DNA of 64,000 nt from Torreya grandis (lineage: Eukaryota; Streptophyta; Pinopsida; Cupressales; Taxaceae): the NCBI GenBank assembly GCA_037957365.1, contig JARHVA010000157.1, positions 1,385,001-1,449,000 on the forward strand. The letters run 5' to 3'. The position numbers and the translations under genes are program-made. Below, piece by piece: positions 60,637 to 64,000 of this stretch. The notes beneath the pieces are model-generated. The model made no database searches, was not told the origin of the DNA, and saw nothing but the letters and a program-made list of their open reading frames with translations. Position 1 is the stretch's first letter. Every line of letters begins with the position of its first letter.

Positions 60637-61087
60637 TAAATAGTGATTATAAAATCATAATTGAAGTAATTACATGTTATAGGTGTCATAATTTTCCATT
60701 AGAGTATGTTAAAGCAAGAGAGTAAATGGAGTTAAATTAGTGATGACATATTCTTTTAGCGGGGTCAGATAGTCATGCCTAAACCTTTGGGCTCCTTAGA
60801 GGGTGATGTGGAAAATTGAAAATGCCTAAAAAATTTATCCCTTACCTATGATTCATGAGTAAAAAGAGTTTGAGGGCACATGATGGTTTTAATAAGAGAA
60901 TAATTACCTAGTAAACTTGGTGCATAAGAGGAAATCTTACCACAACAAACTAATAAAACAAACAAGAAAGAATATAAAATATCATGTAAGGAAAATAAGA
61001 AAGCAATAACACCTCCCCCACACCTAGTATTGATCAAAGAAATACAGTATCCTGAAATGGTGTAATGTATAGAGAAGTGGTAGTCTA
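60637..61087. other. Spacer right of element D
   Basis: AT-rich, with a GCGGGGTCAGATAGTCATGCC block near 60759. It should continue whatever D inserted into, but I see no match to 39045-39557. Confidence 0.4.
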
Positions 61088-62930
61088 ATGTGTCAACTTT
61101 CCAAGTATTTGAATATAATCATTACCAACCAAGGAATTAAGTGGAGTGATAACATGACTATAATGTTGAATGGTAGAATACATAGAATGAGCTTGTCTAT
61201 GATCTTACTATTTTTAATAAACTCAATGATGCTAGAGTTTTTTAGTTGTTTAATCTACCTTACTTTGGGAAACTTGTAGAGTTCATAACTTAGTTTGTTA
61301 TATTTCATGTACATAAATATCATGGCCTAAAGAGTTAGCAAAGTTACAAGTCTAAAATGGTTGGGTGCTGACTTCAGTGGAGATTTAGAAGATCTAAAGG
61401 AAATTGAAAAGACTGTGATGGTACTTGATTACAATAATCAAGGACATGCAATGTATATAACTAGTTTTCAAGATCTCACCCTTTGAGTGGTTACATGATT
61501 GGTTATGACCAAGGTTAGAAGTGTAGATAGATGGAAAGAAGTACACATGGTGCACTTGTATGTATCCCACCAGATAACCCTGGGTTTAAGCATAACTATT
61601 CATAATATTTTGATGAATGAATTATTGCAAATATAGAGAAGTCACACTTCCTCCCTAATCAAAAATTTTCTTGAGGCACAATTACTTTATTATTGGTATT
61701 TAATGAAATTGGTGTGCCATAATACAATAGTAGTGATTTAAAGGGGGATTATCCTATAGAAAGTAAGTCTATGTCTGAAATGTTTAAAGCATTCACATGC
61801 CCTAACTCTATTACCCCTAGTCACAAATCTAAGATGAAGGATTGGTATGATGGAATGAAGGATCTTTTGGGAATGAGTGGCATATCCCCAAGGGATTACC
61901 TACATAGATAGAAAACCATGCCCATTTTATAGTAAAGTAACATTTTTTCTAGCATTCATCTACATCATCCCTTCAGATGATTTTTTTGGGTGGCTTAAGT
62001 TGTCATATGCTTTTACTACAATATATTTTATGAATGTTGTCAATAGAATATATGATGCACACCTTATTAATATTTATTGAGATACAATATTTTTCAAATG
62101 TATGTGTATCCATTGAAGAAGGCTTATAGAAAAAAACTACATTTGGACAATACGAATATCAAGGCCTAACAATTTTTTGTCAAGGACTTTATTCATTTGT
62201 TATTTTATATGTTGAAGCTAATAAATAATACATTGGGGAGTGAAGAGGATAAGAAATAAGCCATTCCACCCCTGTCATAGATTGGAAGGCACCAAAAATA
62301 GAAGAGGTTGGGGCAAGATGCTATCATGATAACACAACCTAAAAAGCCAAAATGGCAAAGGACTTCCCCTTTTCCATTGAGAGATAACATTCCTAAAAGT
62401 CAACCAGAAGGCCCTAATTCTACCATGTAGATATTTGTTCTTATAGAATAAGATACTTTAGTGCTTAAGGATGGGGAATCTTAATAGAAATGGTGACTCC
62501 AAAAGCAAAACTAGAGAAGGGACCTTACCCTAAGGAATAAAATAAATAAGACACCACATTAGAGCTATAGGAAAATGATCCCTCACCATTGTAACACAAA
62601 TAATCCACCCTTTATGACACATAAGTGGATTTTGTGAGTCCCACTATTAAAGAGGGGGGAGACATAAATACAAATTTGGGCATGGTTGACCTTGAGGTTG
62701 GTACAAGTCACCAAGAAGAGGAACCAGATGTATAAATACTTAAGTGCAAACCTTTAAATGGAAAGAACCTATTGATGAATCTTCACATCAAAGGCTAGGT
62801 ATTACCAATGTATCCCTTTCCATTCATGCCCAACATCAATAAGGTATGCCCGAAAAAGACTTGTATATGTCAAAATATTTCCCTAAGGAGGACTCAATCG
62901 ATCAAACTTGGTGATAACTTTATTTTTATA
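61088..62930 (+). pseudogene. Coding-like region, unknown family, decayed (part 1)
   Basis: Plus-strand frames give ordinary-looking protein in pieces: one frame at 61088-61279 continues at about 61361-61640, then from about 61877 to 62080. A second frame covers about 61770-61920 and a third about 62155-62480. A further one (about 62490-62930) ends M-Y-P-F-P-F-M-P-N. Internal stops are mostly TAA or TAG in places where Gln suits the context. A basic stretch reads Q-P-K-K-P-K-W-Q-R (about 62332). No domain recognised. Its orientation and order suggest it belongs with 63325-64000 as one gene or element body. Confidence 0.45.
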
Positions 62931-62931
62931 A

Positions 62932-63221
62932 TGATATATATATATATATATATGTACATGTATATATACATATACATATATATACATATATATACACACA
63001 TATATACATATATATATATACATACATATATACATACATACATACATATATATATATATACATATATATATATACATACATATATATACATATATATATA
63101 TACACACATATATATACATATATATATACACATATATACATATATACATATATATATACATATATATACATATATACATACATATATATACATATATACA
63201 TACATATATATACATATATAC

Positions 63222-63297
<76 letters not shown>

Positions 63298-63322
63298 GTA
63301 TGTACATGTATATATATATATA
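62932..63322. repeat. TA/CATA-rich microsatellite
   Basis: About 390 bp of TATA runs mixed with TACATA, CACATA and a short TATG run near the right end. Open frames on both strands (Tyr/Ile/His repeats) are by-products of the repeat. It separates two coding-like stretches on the same strand. Confidence 0.97.
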
Positions 63323-63324
63323 AT

Positions 63325-64000
63325 GAAGAGTGCCATTGTGAAATGCCTTTGGAAATCATTATTTTAGCACCGAGAGAAGTGGAACTCCTTGATACAACTT
63401 GGGTGGATCCCTAAATGTCCAAAACATATCAAGGAAGTGCAACACTTTTCAAATTTTCTCATGAGGTGGAAAGGTAGATTGCCTTGTAGAAATTTAATGT
63501 AAAATGGCTAAGTATGAAACATCTAAAGATAAATCTTGAAGAAGAGTTAGGAGAGCTCAAGAACCAACTATAAATAACAATGATGGCTAGAGTGAATACC
63601 CTAACACTCTGTAATTTTATTTTAGAGTATGATTTGGTCCTTACAAATGGAATTATTCTTACTAGAGAGGTTATTTATAAATTGGGAACCCTAGTGGAGC
63701 TATTATTGAAAAAATGTAAAGACTAGCCCAATCCCCAACAAGAGCAAACTTGGGTGATAGAGAATTTCTCTAATATCATCGAAGTATGTAAGATTTTTGT
63801 AATAGAGTTAGCGAAATGGTTCCCATCTTTGATGGGGTTTTTGTTAAACTAGAACATCCTAAAAAAAATTAGAAGTATTCAATTGAAATAACTTCAAAGC
63901 CAAAAATTAGTTGAGAGCATGTTAACAATAAAAAATAGAGTTGTGTGTGCCAAATCATTTCAAGATGTGGAGGCCCTAGAAAACAAAATAAGTGATAAAT
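63325..64000 (+). pseudogene. Coding-like frame, unknown family, runs off the window (part 2)
   Basis: A single frame covers about 225 codons without a frameshift, broken only by seven stops (TAA or TAG). Each sits where Gln would fit, for example in E-R-*-I-A-L and K-D-*-P-N-P-Q-Q-E-Q. The inferred protein is mostly helical and charged: L-E-E-E-L-G-E-L-K-N near 63535, then a hydrophobic-rich stretch (63620-63720), then a likely coiled coil to the window edge (L-E-N-K-I-S-D-K). No family recognised. A gag-like or structural protein of another element is possible. Confidence 0.5.

Noticed and set aside
39553..60641. ATAAT / TAAAT as target-site duplication of element D
   Set aside because: Only three of five bases agree; not convincing in AT-rich DNA.
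62808..63359. Frames of 136-171 codons rich in Tyr, Ile and His
   Set aside because: Translations of the TA/CATA microsatellite; only the first ~40 codons of the plus-strand frame are real sequence, covered by the preceding coding-like region.

Overview
This window looks like intergenic chromatin from a large, AT-rich land-plant genome. The signs are: long LTR retrotransposons with 5-bp target-site duplications (TSDs), Ty3/gypsy gag-pol domains of plant type, primer-binding sites (PBSs) resembling plant initiator-Met and Asp tRNAs, long dinucleotide microsatellites, and one short GT..AG exon pair. No intact gene is visible. Every long reading frame outside the microsatellites is broken by stops and frameshifts. 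No rRNA, tRNA, CRISPR or bacterial feature was recognised. The species cannot be named from the sequence.

Layout. 43-590: compound microsatellite. 1211-8964: LTR element A (minus strand; TSD CTAAC on both sides; 2.3-kb LTRs carrying a 12-13-bp minisatellite). 10032-10379: two exon-like blocks. About 10925-13713: about five copies of a ~550-bp tandem repeat. 13971-22050: LTR element B (minus; 2.55-kb LTRs; TSD GAACC/AAACC), a relative of A. 22051-24943: minus-strand fossil resembling a DDE-transposase-like protein family, apparently cut near its 3' end by B. About 25640-27640: a second diverged tandem array (~240-bp period). 29504-29518: orphan LTR end plus Met-type PBS. About 30808-39557: decayed plus-strand Ty3/gypsy element E with recognisable gag, zinc knuckles, protease, a second gag-like module, RT, RNase H and integrase. 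39558-60636: plus-strand LTR element D (2.3-kb LTRs), split by element C (41950-55607, minus strand, ~5-kb LTRs, TSD GTGAT/GTGAC). 61088-64000: plus-strand coding-like sequence of unknown family, interrupted by a TA-rich microsatellite and running off the window.

How the parts relate. A, B and C share a plan: long LTRs, a short internal region of 2.9-3.6 kb read on the minus strand, and the same motif (GGTCCCA..GCATGC) beside the 5' LTR. None carries a visible RT or integrase, so all three look non-autonomous. C keeps gag and protease only. A and B carry a shared ORF that I do not recognise, and D carries a different unrecognised, highly charged ORF. E is the only copy with a pol region, and its catalytic residues are damaged. 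Nesting gives the order: E-related sequence, then D, then C. Where paired copies can be compared, differences are mostly C-to-T or G-to-A. In the right-edge frame every stop is one C-to-T step from a Gln codon, as expected for heavily methylated, silenced DNA.
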